NCBI GenBank assembly: GCA_024206195.1
Contig: JAAGZO010000387.1
Span: 62,001 to 126,000 of the forward strand
Length of the DNA stretch: 64,000 nucleotides
Source of the DNA: a bacterium
Lineage (GTDB): Archaea > Nanoarchaeota > Nanoarchaeia > Woesearchaeales > UBA10216
Direction: 5' to 3'
The translations under genes were made by a program, and so were the position numbers. Shown piece by piece: positions 35,491 through 44,989 of this stretch. The number at the start of each line of letters is the position of its first letter. The stretch's first letter is position 1. Below the pieces are notes generated by a model. That model had not been told where the DNA came from. It saw nothing but the letters and a program-made list of their open reading frames with translations, and made no database searches.

Positions 35491-35506
35491 TGTATAAATT
35501 TTTCGG
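35491..35506 (-). promoter_or_regulatory. BRE/TATA promoter of the beta-helix protein
   Basis: The minus strand reads CCGAAAAATTTATACA, with TATA centred about 50 bp before the start codon at 35445. That gives a leader of about 25 nt containing GGGGGTGGGG. The same CCGAAAA element precedes ssb and tRNA-Phe. Confidence 0.55.
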
Positions 35507-35529
35507 TTTTTATACAATAAAATAATCTT

Positions 35530-36072
35530 CTACATTTTTTTTAAGAAGCTAAATGCAACTTTAAGCTCATTTAAAGATAGTTCCCGTGGGAATACTCCGC
35601 GTTCAGAAAAATTTCTTGTATTGTTCGAATGGTTTATCAGCTTATAGTTAACTATAATTTTTTTCATTGTATCAATAGCCAGAAAATGATCCTGTTTTTC
35701 ATTCCCGCTTCCATGGTAAAAATGCATAAGCTCATGCATCATTAATGCTATTACGAGTACTTTTTCCTTAACTTGATCATGAAAGATTATGATGTCCTCA
35801 TCCTTATAATGTCCTTCTAAATATCCTGAATGAACAGCCCCATAATTCCATAAATGAGTAATAAAACCATGCTCCTCTGCCCAAGGAATATGCGCCCTGT
35901 AAAGATGTACTGTCCCAACTTTTTTTAGACCCAGATGATCCATACTATTTACCCATTCTATACATGCTGAGAGATACCTTAAAATCACCAGCCAGGGAGC
36001 TTCTGCAGGCCAGGCTTCAATAACAACATACTGACCTGTTTCAGGATTCTTTATGGGAAACTGTGGAGACAT
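35530..36072 (-). CDS. Small putative zinc metallopeptidase (HExxH)
   Basis: This 180-residue protein has no signal peptide. MMHELMHFYHGSGNEKQDH supplies HExxH and further possible ligands (His, Glu or Asp). The upstream part has WxxA/E patterns and LRYLSACIEWVNS but matches no family I know. It could be a minimal SprT-like or toxin-like protease, or a non-catalytic zinc protein. It lies alone between two envelope genes and is divergent from the DUF2330-like gene. Confidence 0.65.
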   Translation of the reverse strand: MSPQFPIKNPETGQYVVIEAWPAEAPWLVILRYLSACIEWVNSMDHLGLKKVGTVHLYRAHIPWAEEHGFITHLWNYGAVHSGYLEGHYKDEDIIIFHDQVKEKVLVIALMMHELMHFYHGSGNEKQDHFLAIDTMKKIIVNYKLINHSNNTRNFSERGVFPRELSLNELKVAFSFLKKM

Positions 36073-36154
36073 ATGAAGAATAATCTGGCAGCGAGTATAT
36101 AATTTTTTCTTTCTTAGAAAGATTTAAATAGTGCATAATAAACAGTAACATCAT

Positions 36155-37726
36155 ATGAAAAAAGGTGTTATTATATTCATATTAGCCTTGTTCTGTTTAG
36201 TTATTTCTTCTGCAGTTCTTGCTGATGGTGGAATTGTAATCCGCGACAAAGACGCCTGGAGACTTGCCACTGAAGAACAACAGTTATGTGCAATTAATTA
36301 TAAGGATGGATACCAAAACATGATTCTTACTGTTGATACTGGCACAGAGATGAGTGGAGATGAAGCAGTATGGATATTCCCTGTTCCTGCAGAACCTGAA
36401 AAAACAGCAATCAATATTATCAAAGGATTTCCTCAATTTATGGGTTATGAATTAGAAAGAGAAGCAAGCGAAGCCAGTTATTTTATGTTTATGGCTATGC
36501 GATTAACCCAAATATACACAATTCCAGAAATCCTATATTTTGGAGTGCTAAGTCCTGGCAACATGCTGTCAGCTGACTTAAGACAAGCAGGCGGCGTTAC
36601 TATATATGAAACCATTGAAAAAATGGGCTTAACAACAGAACTCATCTCTGCTAAGGATAGCCAATCATTTACAAACTATTTAACATCAAAGGACCTCGAG
36701 CTTCCAGGAGAATTCAAATCAATACTTGATGGGTATATCGGAGATGAATACTCCTTTGTAGTCACATGGATATCTGATATAGAGGAGTTTAAACAGGAAC
36801 AAGCAAAAGCAAGAGAAAATGAAAAAGAATATTATCACAGAAGAAATGCAGCAGATGCAGGAAACATAATCTCAGTTTCCATCACATTTCCTACTGAAAA
36901 GATATACTATCCATTAAAACCAACATCTGTTTACGGAAGCAAAAGGGTTCCTGCAATTATTTATGTTACAGACTATGTTACACCAGAACTGTATCCTGGA
37001 ATTGAAGCAGACAGCGAGGTGACATACTTCTTTGACAGATTTCACGTTCCGCGAGAAGGGCTCACAGACTTCTTTAACGGGCAAACAAGCATTAGAAACT
37101 TGAAATATACAAAAATCAAGATCAATCCTCCTTCAAAATTTTTAACAGAAGACCTGTGGTTTAAGGAATCAGCTCCTGTAAATGTTAAATTTGCTGATTT
37201 CATAATCAGCTTCCCATATATCTTTGGTCCATTAGTCTTTTTACTCTGTTCCTGCTTAGCAAGCCTATTATCAGCAATCATTGTTTTCAGAAAAGATTCC
37301 CCATCATTACCAAAGTTCGCTTTATTTGGCTTGTTCAACTTCCTTACTTTACTCGTTTTTTCAGTTGCCGCATATTTATTAAAAGTTAGTGAGCGGTTCA
37401 CTAAAACAAAAGAAAAAAGCAAGCAGAGAGCTCCTTCATCAAAGGTAGCGGTAATAACTGTAGTGGCTGCTATGATCCCTGTAATAATTCCTTCATTAAT
37501 AATAATTATATCCAACTTAAGATGGATTATAGATGATTTCTTTGATATAATGATTCCGCTGATGATATTTTTTGTTATCGCTTATCCGCTTTTTTGCCTG
37601 TTCCTCTTTCCTATTGTCTGGGGCTTTTTCAACGAAAGAAAAACATTCTATTTCACTCTTTTATTCAGTGCGCTCTTTATGGTATTCACCATAATAGCTC
37701 AGATTTTCTTCTCAATACTTGTTTGA
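36155..37726 (+). CDS. DUF2330-like secreted domain with five membrane helices
   Basis: This is 523 residues. A signal peptide ends at VLADGG, and the following EEQQLCAINYKDGYQNMILTV...AVWIFPVPAEP segment matches the DUF2330 family pattern. The extracellular region extends to about 345. Five hydrophobic helices fill about 350-523, with a basic loop (RFTKTKEKSKQRAPSSK) inside. The function of the family is unknown. It is a stand-alone gene with TATA about 30 bp upstream. Confidence 0.75.
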   Translation: MKKGVIIFILALFCLVISSAVLADGGIVIRDKDAWRLATEEQQLCAINYKDGYQNMILTVDTGTEMSGDEAVWIFPVPAEPEKTAINIIKGFPQFMGYELEREASEASYFMFMAMRLTQIYTIPEILYFGVLSPGNMLSADLRQAGGVTIYETIEKMGLTTELISAKDSQSFTNYLTSKDLELPGEFKSILDGYIGDEYSFVVTWISDIEEFKQEQAKARENEKEYYHRRNAADAGNIISVSITFPTEKIYYPLKPTSVYGSKRVPAIIYVTDYVTPELYPGIEADSEVTYFFDRFHVPREGLTDFFNGQTSIRNLKYTKIKINPPSKFLTEDLWFKESAPVNVKFADFIISFPYIFGPLVFLLCSCLASLLSAIIVFRKDSPSLPKFALFGLFNFLTLLVFSVAAYLLKVSERFTKTKEKSKQRAPSSKVAVITVVAAMIPVIIPSLIIIISNLRWIIDDFFDIMIPLMIFFVIAYPLFCLFLFPIVWGFFNERKTFYFTLLFSALFMVFTIIAQIFFSILV

Positions 37727-37731
37727 TTTAA

Positions 37732-37750
37732 GCCGAAAAGCTTTTAAACC
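37732..37750 (+). promoter_or_regulatory. BRE/TATA promoter of ssb
   Basis: GCCGAAAAGCTTTTAAACC combines a purine-rich BRE with a TATA box centred about 28 bp from the ATG at 37774. Transcription would begin about at the start codon (leaderless). Confidence 0.6.
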
Positions 37751-37773
37751 GACTGAAATTAGCTTAAACTACA

Positions 37774-38175
37774 ATGAAAGTATCAGAACTTAAAGCAAAA
37801 CAGGGAAATGTTGATATTGTACTCGATATAGTTGAACTCGGAGAAGCACGCGAATTTAGCAAGTTCGGAAAGCAGGGCAAAGTTGTTACAGCTGTTGCTA
37901 AGGATGACTCAGGTCAGATCAAGCTTACGCTTTGGAACGAGCAGATCGAAAAGGTCAAGGCTGGTGACAAGATTGCTATAAAGAACGGCTATGTCAACGA
38001 ATGGCAGGGTGATCTTCAGATTACAACTGGCAGAATGGGTACACTAGAGGTTGTTGGAAAAGCAGAACCAGCTCCAAGTCAAGACGAAGAAGACAAGAAG
38101 AAGGAAGAGGATAAGAAAGCAACAGACGAGATGGAGCTTAACGTCAACGAAGAGTCAATCCGCGACGATTTCTAG
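37774..38175 (+). CDS. ssb: Single-stranded DNA-binding protein, single OB fold
   Basis: This 133-residue protein resembles crenarchaeal-type SSB/RPA OB folds. Residues about 5-100 carry the barrel (VDIVLDIVELGEAREF, VVTAVAKDDSGQIKLTLWNEQ, KNGYVNEWQGDLQITTG). A charged linker and an acidic tail ending ESIRDDF resemble the partner-binding tails of SSBs. It is short for RPA. The strong promoter fits an abundant protein. Confidence 0.85.
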   Translation: MKVSELKAKQGNVDIVLDIVELGEAREFSKFGKQGKVVTAVAKDDSGQIKLTLWNEQIEKVKAGDKIAIKNGYVNEWQGDLQITTGRMGTLEVVGKAEPAPSQDEEDKKKEEDKKATDEMELNVNEESIRDDF

Positions 38176-38190
38176 TATTCAATTTTTTGA

Positions 38191-38208
38191 CCGAAAAGAA
38201 TTTAAATG
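38191..38208 (+). promoter_or_regulatory. BRE/TATA promoter of tRNA-Phe
   Basis: CCGAAAAGAATTTAAATG lies about 30 bp before the first tRNA base. It shares CCGAAAAG and the TTTAAA core with the ssb promoter 460 bp upstream. Confidence 0.6.
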
Positions 38209-38236
38209 CACTTAAAATCCGGATAATAATCTACAT

Positions 38237-38310
38237 GGGGATATAGCTCAGACTGGGAGAGCACTACGCTGAAGCCGTAGTTGTCCTGGGTTCAAATCCC
38301 AGTATCCCCA
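38237..38310 (+). tRNA. tRNA-Phe (GAA)
   Basis: This 74-nt cloverleaf has a 7-bp acceptor stem (GGGGATA/TATCCCC), D arm GCTC/GAGC, a 5-bp anticodon stem CTACG/CGTAG with loop CTGAAGC and anticodon GAA, and T arm CTGGG-TTCAAAT-CCCAG. The discriminator is A and CCA is not encoded, so the CCA-adding enzyme at 43748 is needed. There is no intron. Confidence 0.95.
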
Positions 38311-38364
38311 CTTATTATTCTCCAACCAAAAACCTTATTAAACCGCACTGTTTCTTAAATAGCT

Positions 38365-39021
38365 ATGAAGAAGGAAAACATAATTGTGTTCTGCGCTCAT
38401 CCTGATGACCAGATTATTGGTGCAGGCGGCACAATGGCAAAGTACGCCAAAGAAGGCAAGAACGTATATACAGTCCTATTTTCCTATGGTGAAAGCTCTC
38501 ATTTATGGCTCAAGAAAAAGGTTTCTTCTGATATGCGCGCTAAAGAGGCTGAATGCGCTGAAAAGGTTATCAAGGGAAAAGGCATAGAGTTTCTGGGAGT
38601 CAGAGATATGATGTTCCAGAACGATATCAAAAGCAAGAACATCAAGAAAAAGATTAAGAAAATCATAGAGGATAAAAAACCTTCAAAGATTTTCACGCAC
38701 TGCAGAGAGGACTTTCACAAGGACCACAAAGCTGTTTACTCAGCTGTCAAGGAATCCCTTCAGGAACTCGGCTTTGAATGCGATTTATTCTTATTTGATG
38801 TATGGAATCCGATAAACATTAAGCGCTATAATAATCCTAAGATGTATGTTGACATAACAAAAACATTTAAGACAAAGATGGATGCACTGGACTGCTTCAA
38901 GAGCCAGCAGAGTCTTCCACTCACAGCACCACTGTTCCTGACTACGCGCTTCAGGGCATTTGTTGACGGTCTTCACAGCAATGTTAAGTACGCAGAGAGG
39001 TTCTACAAAGAAGGAGAATGA
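38365..39021 (+). CDS. PIG-L/LmbE-family deacetylase
   Basis: This 218-residue protein has the zinc motif AHPDDQIIGAGGTM near the N-terminus and THCREDFHKDHKAV as the second metal site. The family removes acetyl groups from N-acetylglucosamine-type sugars on lipids or small molecules. A glycosyltransferase overlaps it by 4 nt, so the pair likely makes or edits a glycoconjugate of the envelope. Confidence 0.9.
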   Translation: MKKENIIVFCAHPDDQIIGAGGTMAKYAKEGKNVYTVLFSYGESSHLWLKKKVSSDMRAKEAECAEKVIKGKGIEFLGVRDMMFQNDIKSKNIKKKIKKIIEDKKPSKIFTHCREDFHKDHKAVYSAVKESLQELGFECDLFLFDVWNPINIKRYNNPKMYVDITKTFKTKMDALDCFKSQQSLPLTAPLFLTTRFRAFVDGLHSNVKYAERFYKEGE

Positions 39022-40139
39022 AGAAACTACTTATAGCAACTGACAGTTTTTTGCCAAGATGGGATGGTATTGGCCGCTTTCTTAATGAGGTAATCCCAAG
39101 GCTTTCTAAGGAATATGAGATAGAGATTCTGGCCCCTGAATTCGAGGGAAAACACATTGAATATGAAAATGTAAAGATCACAAGATTCAAGGCAGGAAAG
39201 CTTAGGTTTGCTGATTTTTATCCAAGCCTGCCTAGCTACAGAAAAATTAAGAGCTGTGTAAAAGAAGCAGATGTTGTATGGACACACACTATCGGCCCTA
39301 TTGGTGCTTTCACAATAATTGCTGCAAAAAACCAAAACAAGGCCCTTGTTTCAACAATTCACTCAATGGAGTGGGAACTATTCCCAAGAAGCATATCGAA
39401 CAACAGGATACTTAGTGATGCTATTTCCAGTTCAACAAAACGCATTATGCGCTACCTCTACAACAAGTGTGACCTGCTGATGGTCCCTTCAAGAGAAGTT
39501 GGCGAAATACTAAAGAAAAGCAAGATAAAAACGCAAAAAAGGGTTGTTCACCTTGGAACAGATACTCACAAATTTGATCACGGTAACAAAAAAGAGGCAA
39601 AAGAAAAACTAGGAATAAGACCTGAAACAATTGTTGTTGGTTTCTGCGGAAGAATCGGCCGTGAAAAGGATTTGGTCACACTTTACAGAGGCTTCACAAG
39701 ATTGCGAAGAAAACATAACGTTGTTTTGCTTATAATAGGGCAGGACATTGCAAATGTAACTGATATTTTCAAATCAAAAACTGGTGTTCTGGTGTTTGGC
39801 TCAAAGAATGATGTTATTCCTTATCTTCATGCAATGGATATCTATGTTTTAACATCCCTAACAGAGACATCTTCGCTTTCAACAATGGAAGCAATGTCCT
39901 GCGGCATACCTCCGATATGTACAAAGGTTGGTTACATAAAGGAATATATTCAGGATGGCTACAATGGCTTCCTTTTCAATAAGAGGGACTCGTTTACTCT
40001 TTCAAAGAAGATGGAAACACTGATCAAGGACCATGATCTCAGGAAGGAGTTTGGAAGCAATGCCCGCAAGACAATACAGACAAGATTCTCCTGGGACAAC
40101 ACAATCCAAGGCATAAAAGAAGTAATTGCTTTGTTCTAA
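39018..40139 (+). CDS. GT4-family glycosyltransferase
   Basis: This 373-residue glycosyltransferase has two Rossmann-like halves. The N-terminal half begins LLIATDSFLPRWDGIGRF. The C-terminal half has VGFCGRIGREKDL and the donor-site E-x7-E region TETSSLSTMEAMSCGIPPI. It probably adds a hexose to a lipid or glycan. Its 3' end overlaps smc on the other strand by 4 nt. Confidence 0.9.
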   Translation: MKKLLIATDSFLPRWDGIGRFLNEVIPRLSKEYEIEILAPEFEGKHIEYENVKITRFKAGKLRFADFYPSLPSYRKIKSCVKEADVVWTHTIGPIGAFTIIAAKNQNKALVSTIHSMEWELFPRSISNNRILSDAISSSTKRIMRYLYNKCDLLMVPSREVGEILKKSKIKTQKRVVHLGTDTHKFDHGNKKEAKEKLGIRPETIVVGFCGRIGREKDLVTLYRGFTRLRRKHNVVLLIIGQDIANVTDIFKSKTGVLVFGSKNDVIPYLHAMDIYVLTSLTETSSLSTMEAMSCGIPPICTKVGYIKEYIQDGYNGFLFNKRDSFTLSKKMETLIKDHDLRKEFGSNARKTIQTRFSWDNTIQGIKEVIALF

Positions 40140-43100
40140 ATCTTCAGACTAACAACCTTGCTTGTATTGTGTTCATCCATACTTACACCAAACAGTGTTG
40201 TTGCTTCGGATATTAAAGAATCATTGTGAGAGATTATCAAATACTGTGCTTTATCAGAGTATTTTCTTATGAGATGCGCGAGTTTCTCTGAGTTTCGCTT
40301 ATCAAGCGCAGCATCTACCTCGTCAAATACGTAGAACGACGCAGGCTCGTATTCCTGTATTGCGAATATGAAAGCCAAAGCAGTCATTGTTTTTTCTCCG
40401 CCTGACAGACTTCTTATGTCAAGGAACTTGCTTCCTGTTATTTTTACCCTGATTCTTACTCCGCCTTCGAATGGACTCTCAGGGTTTTCCAGCATGAGAT
40501 AAGCATCTCCTTTTGTTGACAGCATCTGGAATGTTCGCTTGAAGTTTTCATTGATTGAAACAAATGTTTTCATGAAGAGGTCTTTCTTTTTGCCCTCTAC
40601 CTCATTCATCATTAGTAATACGTCCTCTTTTTCCTTTGATAGTGTCTCCTTTTTATCAAGAAGAGACCTGTACTGCTTTTCAACATCATCATAAATCTCC
40701 AGTGCTTTGAGATTTACATTACCCATACTTACAACCATTCTTTCGTATCGGGATATCTCTGATCTTAATTGGTCCTCTGATGCCTCTCTGAGCAGCTTTA
40801 CATCAGTGTACTGCTCGAATTCCTGTTGCAGACCAGAAAGCTCTGCTGCAATCTCTGCATTTTTTAGTGATACATTGTTGATCTTGACTTCTATTGTGTT
40901 TATCTGTTCGTCCTTTCTTATGATCTTTTCCTCTGCTTTTTGTATCTCTTCGCCTATCTTTCCCTTCTTTTCAAACAATTCTTTGTATTTTGCGTGGAAC
41001 TTTGCAGCATCTGCCTCCATTTTCTTAAGTGATTTGCTGTTGTTTTCCGTCTTCTTTTGCAGAGCATCCTTTTCCTTTGTGAAACTATCCTCTTCCTTGT
41101 CAAGCTGTTTGAATATCTGCTGTACCTTTTCCAGTTCTTTTCCAAAAACATCATTTATCTGAACATCTGCATTCTTTATGTTGTTCTCTATCTTCAATAA
41201 TTCATCATTTAGCTCCTGCCTCTTCTGCTCAAAGGTGTTTAACTCTGCAAGCAGTGCAGGATTCCTTAATTCTCCAATCTTGTCCCTTAGCTGCTGCCTC
41301 TGCGTCTTTAGCTCAGCTAATGCGAGATTACATTCAGTTGACTTCTGCTGTGCGTTTCTTAGCTCTGTATCAAGTTCCTTATTCTTCTTTTCCAGCTCTG
41401 TTTTCTCGTTCTTTGAAGCGTCAATCTCTCCTGAACCTAGATGTAAACTCTTCTCTGCCTTGATTATCTCTCCTTCAAGGTCTGCTTTTTTCTGCTTTAG
41501 CTGTGCTATTGCTTCTTCATTCTCTGCTTTCTGGCTCTGCAAAGCTGACTTCAGCCCTTCAAGATCAGATACCTGTTTTTCAAGTTCAGCCAGATTATCA
41601 GAGACCTCTTCTTCCTTGAAACCTAAACCTAATTTTCTTTGTCTGTGGCCGCCGTGCATTGCGCCGCTTATATCTGCAAGATCTCCATCTAGAGTTACCA
41701 TTCTTGCTTTTCCTATTCCAACTCTTCGTGCGACATCAATATTATCAACAACGAATGTGCTGCTGAAAACATAGGAGAATGCTTTTTTGAATTTCGGATC
41801 AAAAGAAACCAGGTTTATTGCTAAATCATGCACCCCTTTTATCTTACCTGTTGATTTGTCTTGAACATCTTTTTCCCTGAGCTTGTTCAATGGCAAGAAT
41901 GTTGCTGTTCCCATCCTGTTTGTTTTCAGGTATTTGATACACTTTGCAGCTACCTCATCATCCTGTACAACAATGCTGTTCATCCTTCCGCCTGCTGCAA
42001 CCTCCAGAGGAATTGAATACTTGCTTTTCACAGTGCCGAGCTCTGAAATTGTTCCATAAATGCCCTTGATCTTGTTTTTCTGCTCAAGAATTCTCTTGAC
42101 AGCAACATTTGATATTGTTCTCTCTTTAATTGCAAGGTCTCTTGTCTCGAGCTTTGTGAGTTCATCTCTTTTTTTATCGAGTTTCAGCCTTGTCTCTTTT
42201 AGGCGTACAGCATTTGCAGAATCATCATTAAGCAGCTTGTTTAGTTCCAGAACAAGTTTCTTGAACTCTGCTCTGTTGTTTTTCAGGTCAGTGATCTCTT
42301 TCGCCTTTTCCTTCTCTACCTCAAGAACCTTATTTATGCTCTCATCTATTGAGTTGATCTGGAAGTCAATCTTATCCTTTTCCCTCAGCAGGTTCTGCTT
42401 CTGTTCTGCTAGTTTCTGCGCCTCTACCTGCTTCTGCTCTGTTTCTTTGTCGAGCTTCTCGACCTCTGACTCAATCTCAACTACATCTGAAAACTGATTA
42501 TCATCCTTGAATTTTTTTATGCTTTTTTCTATTGTTGCTTTTTCTTCCAGCTTCTTCTTTTTGTTTTCATCAAGAGTTTTCTTGCTTTCTTCAAGCTCTT
42601 TTATCTTTTCTTCTGTTTCGCTTATGTCTTCCTTAAGCTGCTCGCGCCTTGTTATTATCTTTTCTAGTTCCTGGTCGCACATCAGCAGCCTGTTTTTGCT
42701 CGTAGCAATATCAACCCTTGTTCCTTCTATTGACTTGTTGAGTTTTATCTGTTCTATCTCACCCTTTGCTTCAATATCCTCAGAAATCTTCTTTATAGCT
42801 TCCTTTCTCTCTCCAACCTGTGCCTTAAGCTTGCTTATATCGCTCTGCATCTTGTCTATCTGCGCTTTGTTCTCTGCAATATCCTTTTCAAGAACCTTTT
42901 TCTTTGCCTCTTTGCTCTTCATCTGCAGATTAATATACGTTGCTTTGTTCTGCTTTACCTTGTCGCTCATCTCTTTATACTTTTGAGCCTGATCCCTGTC
43001 CTTTTTCAGCTCCTTAAGATGAGTTTTTCTTTCTGTGAGAAGTATCTCTGCCTCTTTCAGCTTTGTTTCAACCTTTTCAAGCTCTTTGAGTGCTTTATTC

Positions 43101-43624
43101 TTTTTTTCTTCGTAAATACCTATGCCGGATATCTCTTCAACAAGAAGTCTTTTTTGTTCAGGTGACATCTCAACAAACTTGACAATGTCTCCCTGCAATA
43201 CAATATTGTGACCATTTGGATCTATTCTTGCATATGCAAGCAAATCAAGAATCTGCTGTCTTGTTCTTTTCTCATCATTAATCTTGTAAACACTCTGGCC
43301 AGTCGGCTTTACTATTCTTGTTATCTTGATTACAGGTGCTTCTGTTGGAAATGTCTTCTCTGCATTATCAAAGAATATTGATACCTCTGCCTTGCTTGCG
43401 GGCTTCTTTGTTTTTCCGCCATTATAGATTAAGTGTGATAGCTTTTCAGTCCTCAGCTCTTTTGAGCTCATTCTGCCAAGAACAAAGCAAAGGCTGTCCA
43501 TAACATTGCTCTTCCCGCCTCCATTAGGTCCGAGAACAACATTAAAGTCAGGCCCGAAATTCAGTTCAGTTCTCTTTGCAAAAGACTTGAAGCCTTCTAC
43601 TACTATTTTCGTTACCCTAGTCAT
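40136..43624 (-). CDS. smc: Chromosome segregation ATPase SMC
   Basis: This 1162-residue SMC shapes chromosomes. It has Walker A GPNGGGKSN at about 33-41, two long coiled coils, a hinge around 500-640 (GAV-type segments such as IPLEVAAGGRMNSIVVQD), ABC signature LSGGEKTMTAL near 1065 and Walker B FYVFDEVDAALD. The start MTRVTKI is chosen because GTGATAG precedes it; the frame extends upstream to 43714 without similarity. Kleisin partners are not in the window. Confidence 0.96.
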   Translation of the reverse strand: MTRVTKIVVEGFKSFAKRTELNFGPDFNVVLGPNGGGKSNVMDSLCFVLGRMSSKELRTEKLSHLIYNGGKTKKPASKAEVSIFFDNAEKTFPTEAPVIKITRIVKPTGQSVYKINDEKRTRQQILDLLAYARIDPNGHNIVLQGDIVKFVEMSPEQKRLLVEEISGIGIYEEKKNKALKELEKVETKLKEAEILLTERKTHLKELKKDRDQAQKYKEMSDKVKQNKATYINLQMKSKEAKKKVLEKDIAENKAQIDKMQSDISKLKAQVGERKEAIKKISEDIEAKGEIEQIKLNKSIEGTRVDIATSKNRLLMCDQELEKIITRREQLKEDISETEEKIKELEESKKTLDENKKKKLEEKATIEKSIKKFKDDNQFSDVVEIESEVEKLDKETEQKQVEAQKLAEQKQNLLREKDKIDFQINSIDESINKVLEVEKEKAKEITDLKNNRAEFKKLVLELNKLLNDDSANAVRLKETRLKLDKKRDELTKLETRDLAIKERTISNVAVKRILEQKNKIKGIYGTISELGTVKSKYSIPLEVAAGGRMNSIVVQDDEVAAKCIKYLKTNRMGTATFLPLNKLREKDVQDKSTGKIKGVHDLAINLVSFDPKFKKAFSYVFSSTFVVDNIDVARRVGIGKARMVTLDGDLADISGAMHGGHRQRKLGLGFKEEEVSDNLAELEKQVSDLEGLKSALQSQKAENEEAIAQLKQKKADLEGEIIKAEKSLHLGSGEIDASKNEKTELEKKNKELDTELRNAQQKSTECNLALAELKTQRQQLRDKIGELRNPALLAELNTFEQKRQELNDELLKIENNIKNADVQINDVFGKELEKVQQIFKQLDKEEDSFTKEKDALQKKTENNSKSLKKMEADAAKFHAKYKELFEKKGKIGEEIQKAEEKIIRKDEQINTIEVKINNVSLKNAEIAAELSGLQQEFEQYTDVKLLREASEDQLRSEISRYERMVVSMGNVNLKALEIYDDVEKQYRSLLDKKETLSKEKEDVLLMMNEVEGKKKDLFMKTFVSINENFKRTFQMLSTKGDAYLMLENPESPFEGGVRIRVKITGSKFLDIRSLSGGEKTMTALAFIFAIQEYEPASFYVFDEVDAALDKRNSEKLAHLIRKYSDKAQYLIISHNDSLISEATTLFGVSMDEHNTSKVVSLKI

Positions 43625-43747
43625 TCTATCACTTTTTAGTATAGGAACCCCTATGGTAATTCCATAAATTGCCGTATTTATATAGGTTTTGGTTGAATAA
43701 TGAGTAAAAAACAAAGGTTTTTATAGCACTTCTCCACCCTTTCTGGC

Positions 43748-44989
43748 ATGAATATTTTAAAAGAACTAGCTGAAGAAATAAGGCCAGAGCAGTCAAAAGA
43801 GGTTTCTCTTAGATCTGACTCTAAAGAAGTATTGGCTATGCTAAACAAAAAAGTTAAGGACGCAAAAGCTGTTCTTGGCGGCTCTGCTGCAAAGGGAACT
43901 CGTTTGAAAGGGATGTATGATATTGACATCTTTGTCTGCTTTAATTACAAGAAATACGTTGCAAAAAATCAAGAGCTTTCAAACATTCTTGAAAAAGCAC
44001 TGAAAAAATCATTCAAAGGCATAAAAAGAATACATGGCAGTAGGGATTACTTCCATATCAAAAAAAATGGCGTTATTTTCGAGATAGTTCCAATCCTGGA
44101 TATCAAAAATGTTAGCCAAGCAAAAAACATAATGGATGTTTCTCCTCATCACGTTAAATGGGTCGCTAAAAACCTTAAGAAAAATGATGAAGTCAGATTG
44201 CTAAAGGCTTTCTGCATGTCACATGATGTATACGGAGCAGAATCATACATCCGCGGCTTCTCTGGCTATGCATGCGAAGTGCTGATTGTTAATTATGGTT
44301 CATTCATGAACCTCATCAGAGCTGCTTCAAAGTGGAGCGACAAGGAAATACTTGATGTTAAGAAATATTACAAGAGAAAGAATGCTCTGGATCACATAAA
44401 CAAATCAAAAACCCATGGTCCGCTTGTTTTGATTGATCCTGTTCAGGCATCAAGAAATGTTACTGCTGCTCTTGAAAAGAAAAAGTTCGACAGGTTTGTA
44501 AAAGCAGCAAAAATGTTCCTGAAAAAACCTTCAAAGAGCTTCTTTGTGAAAAAAGAAGTAACAATTGACGGATTAAAAAAAACATTCAAGAACAAGAAAC
44601 TAATCATACTCAAAGCAAAGCCAGTTGTAGGAAAAACAGATGTCTCTGGAGCAAAGCTTCTCAAAACTTTAGAATTCCTGAACACACAACTTGAGGAAAA
44701 TGATTTCAAGGTATATAGCTATGACTGGACCTGGGATAAAGACGCGCTGTTCTGGTTCGTTGTTGACAAGAAAAATCTGGAAAAAACAAAGATTATAGCA
44801 GGTCCTCCAGTTTTCAGAGAGGAACACGTTCAAAGATTCAAGAAAAAACACAAAAAAATATTCATTAAAAACAAGAAAGCGTATGCAAAAATATCAAGAA
44901 AGTTCACTGATGCTTCTAGTTTAATAAAAAAAGCAAAATCAAGCCCTTATCTTAAGGGAAAAGTAAAGAGCATTGAGGTGCTTAAATGA
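43748..44989 (+). CDS. cca: CCA-adding tRNA nucleotidyltransferase (archaeal class I)
   Basis: This 413-residue enzyme adds or repairs the CCA end of tRNAs, which the local tRNA-Phe needs. The catalytic segment is VLGGSAAKGTRL followed by DIDIF, the GS...DxD nucleotidyltransferase motif. The family segments DVSPHHVKWV and SYIRGFSGYACEVL are present. The start is next to TATA-like TTTTTATAG. It overlaps the membrane gene after it by 4 nt. Confidence 0.95.
   Translation: MNILKELAEEIRPEQSKEVSLRSDSKEVLAMLNKKVKDAKAVLGGSAAKGTRLKGMYDIDIFVCFNYKKYVAKNQELSNILEKALKKSFKGIKRIHGSRDYFHIKKNGVIFEIVPILDIKNVSQAKNIMDVSPHHVKWVAKNLKKNDEVRLLKAFCMSHDVYGAESYIRGFSGYACEVLIVNYGSFMNLIRAASKWSDKEILDVKKYYKRKNALDHINKSKTHGPLVLIDPVQASRNVTAALEKKKFDRFVKAAKMFLKKPSKSFFVKKEVTIDGLKKTFKNKKLIILKAKPVVGKTDVSGAKLLKTLEFLNTQLEENDFKVYSYDWTWDKDALFWFVVDKKNLEKTKIIAGPPVFREEHVQRFKKKHKKIFIKNKKAYAKISRKFTDASSLIKKAKSSPYLKGKVKSIEVLK

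Noticed and set aside
40707..42986. Several plus-strand frames within smc
   Set aside because: Coiled-coil Lys/Glu codons give Phe/Ser/Leu-rich open frames on the other strand; no independent support.
43625..43714. Longer SMC start at 43714
   Set aside because: The added 30 residues have no SMC similarity, and GTGATAG favours the start at 43624.
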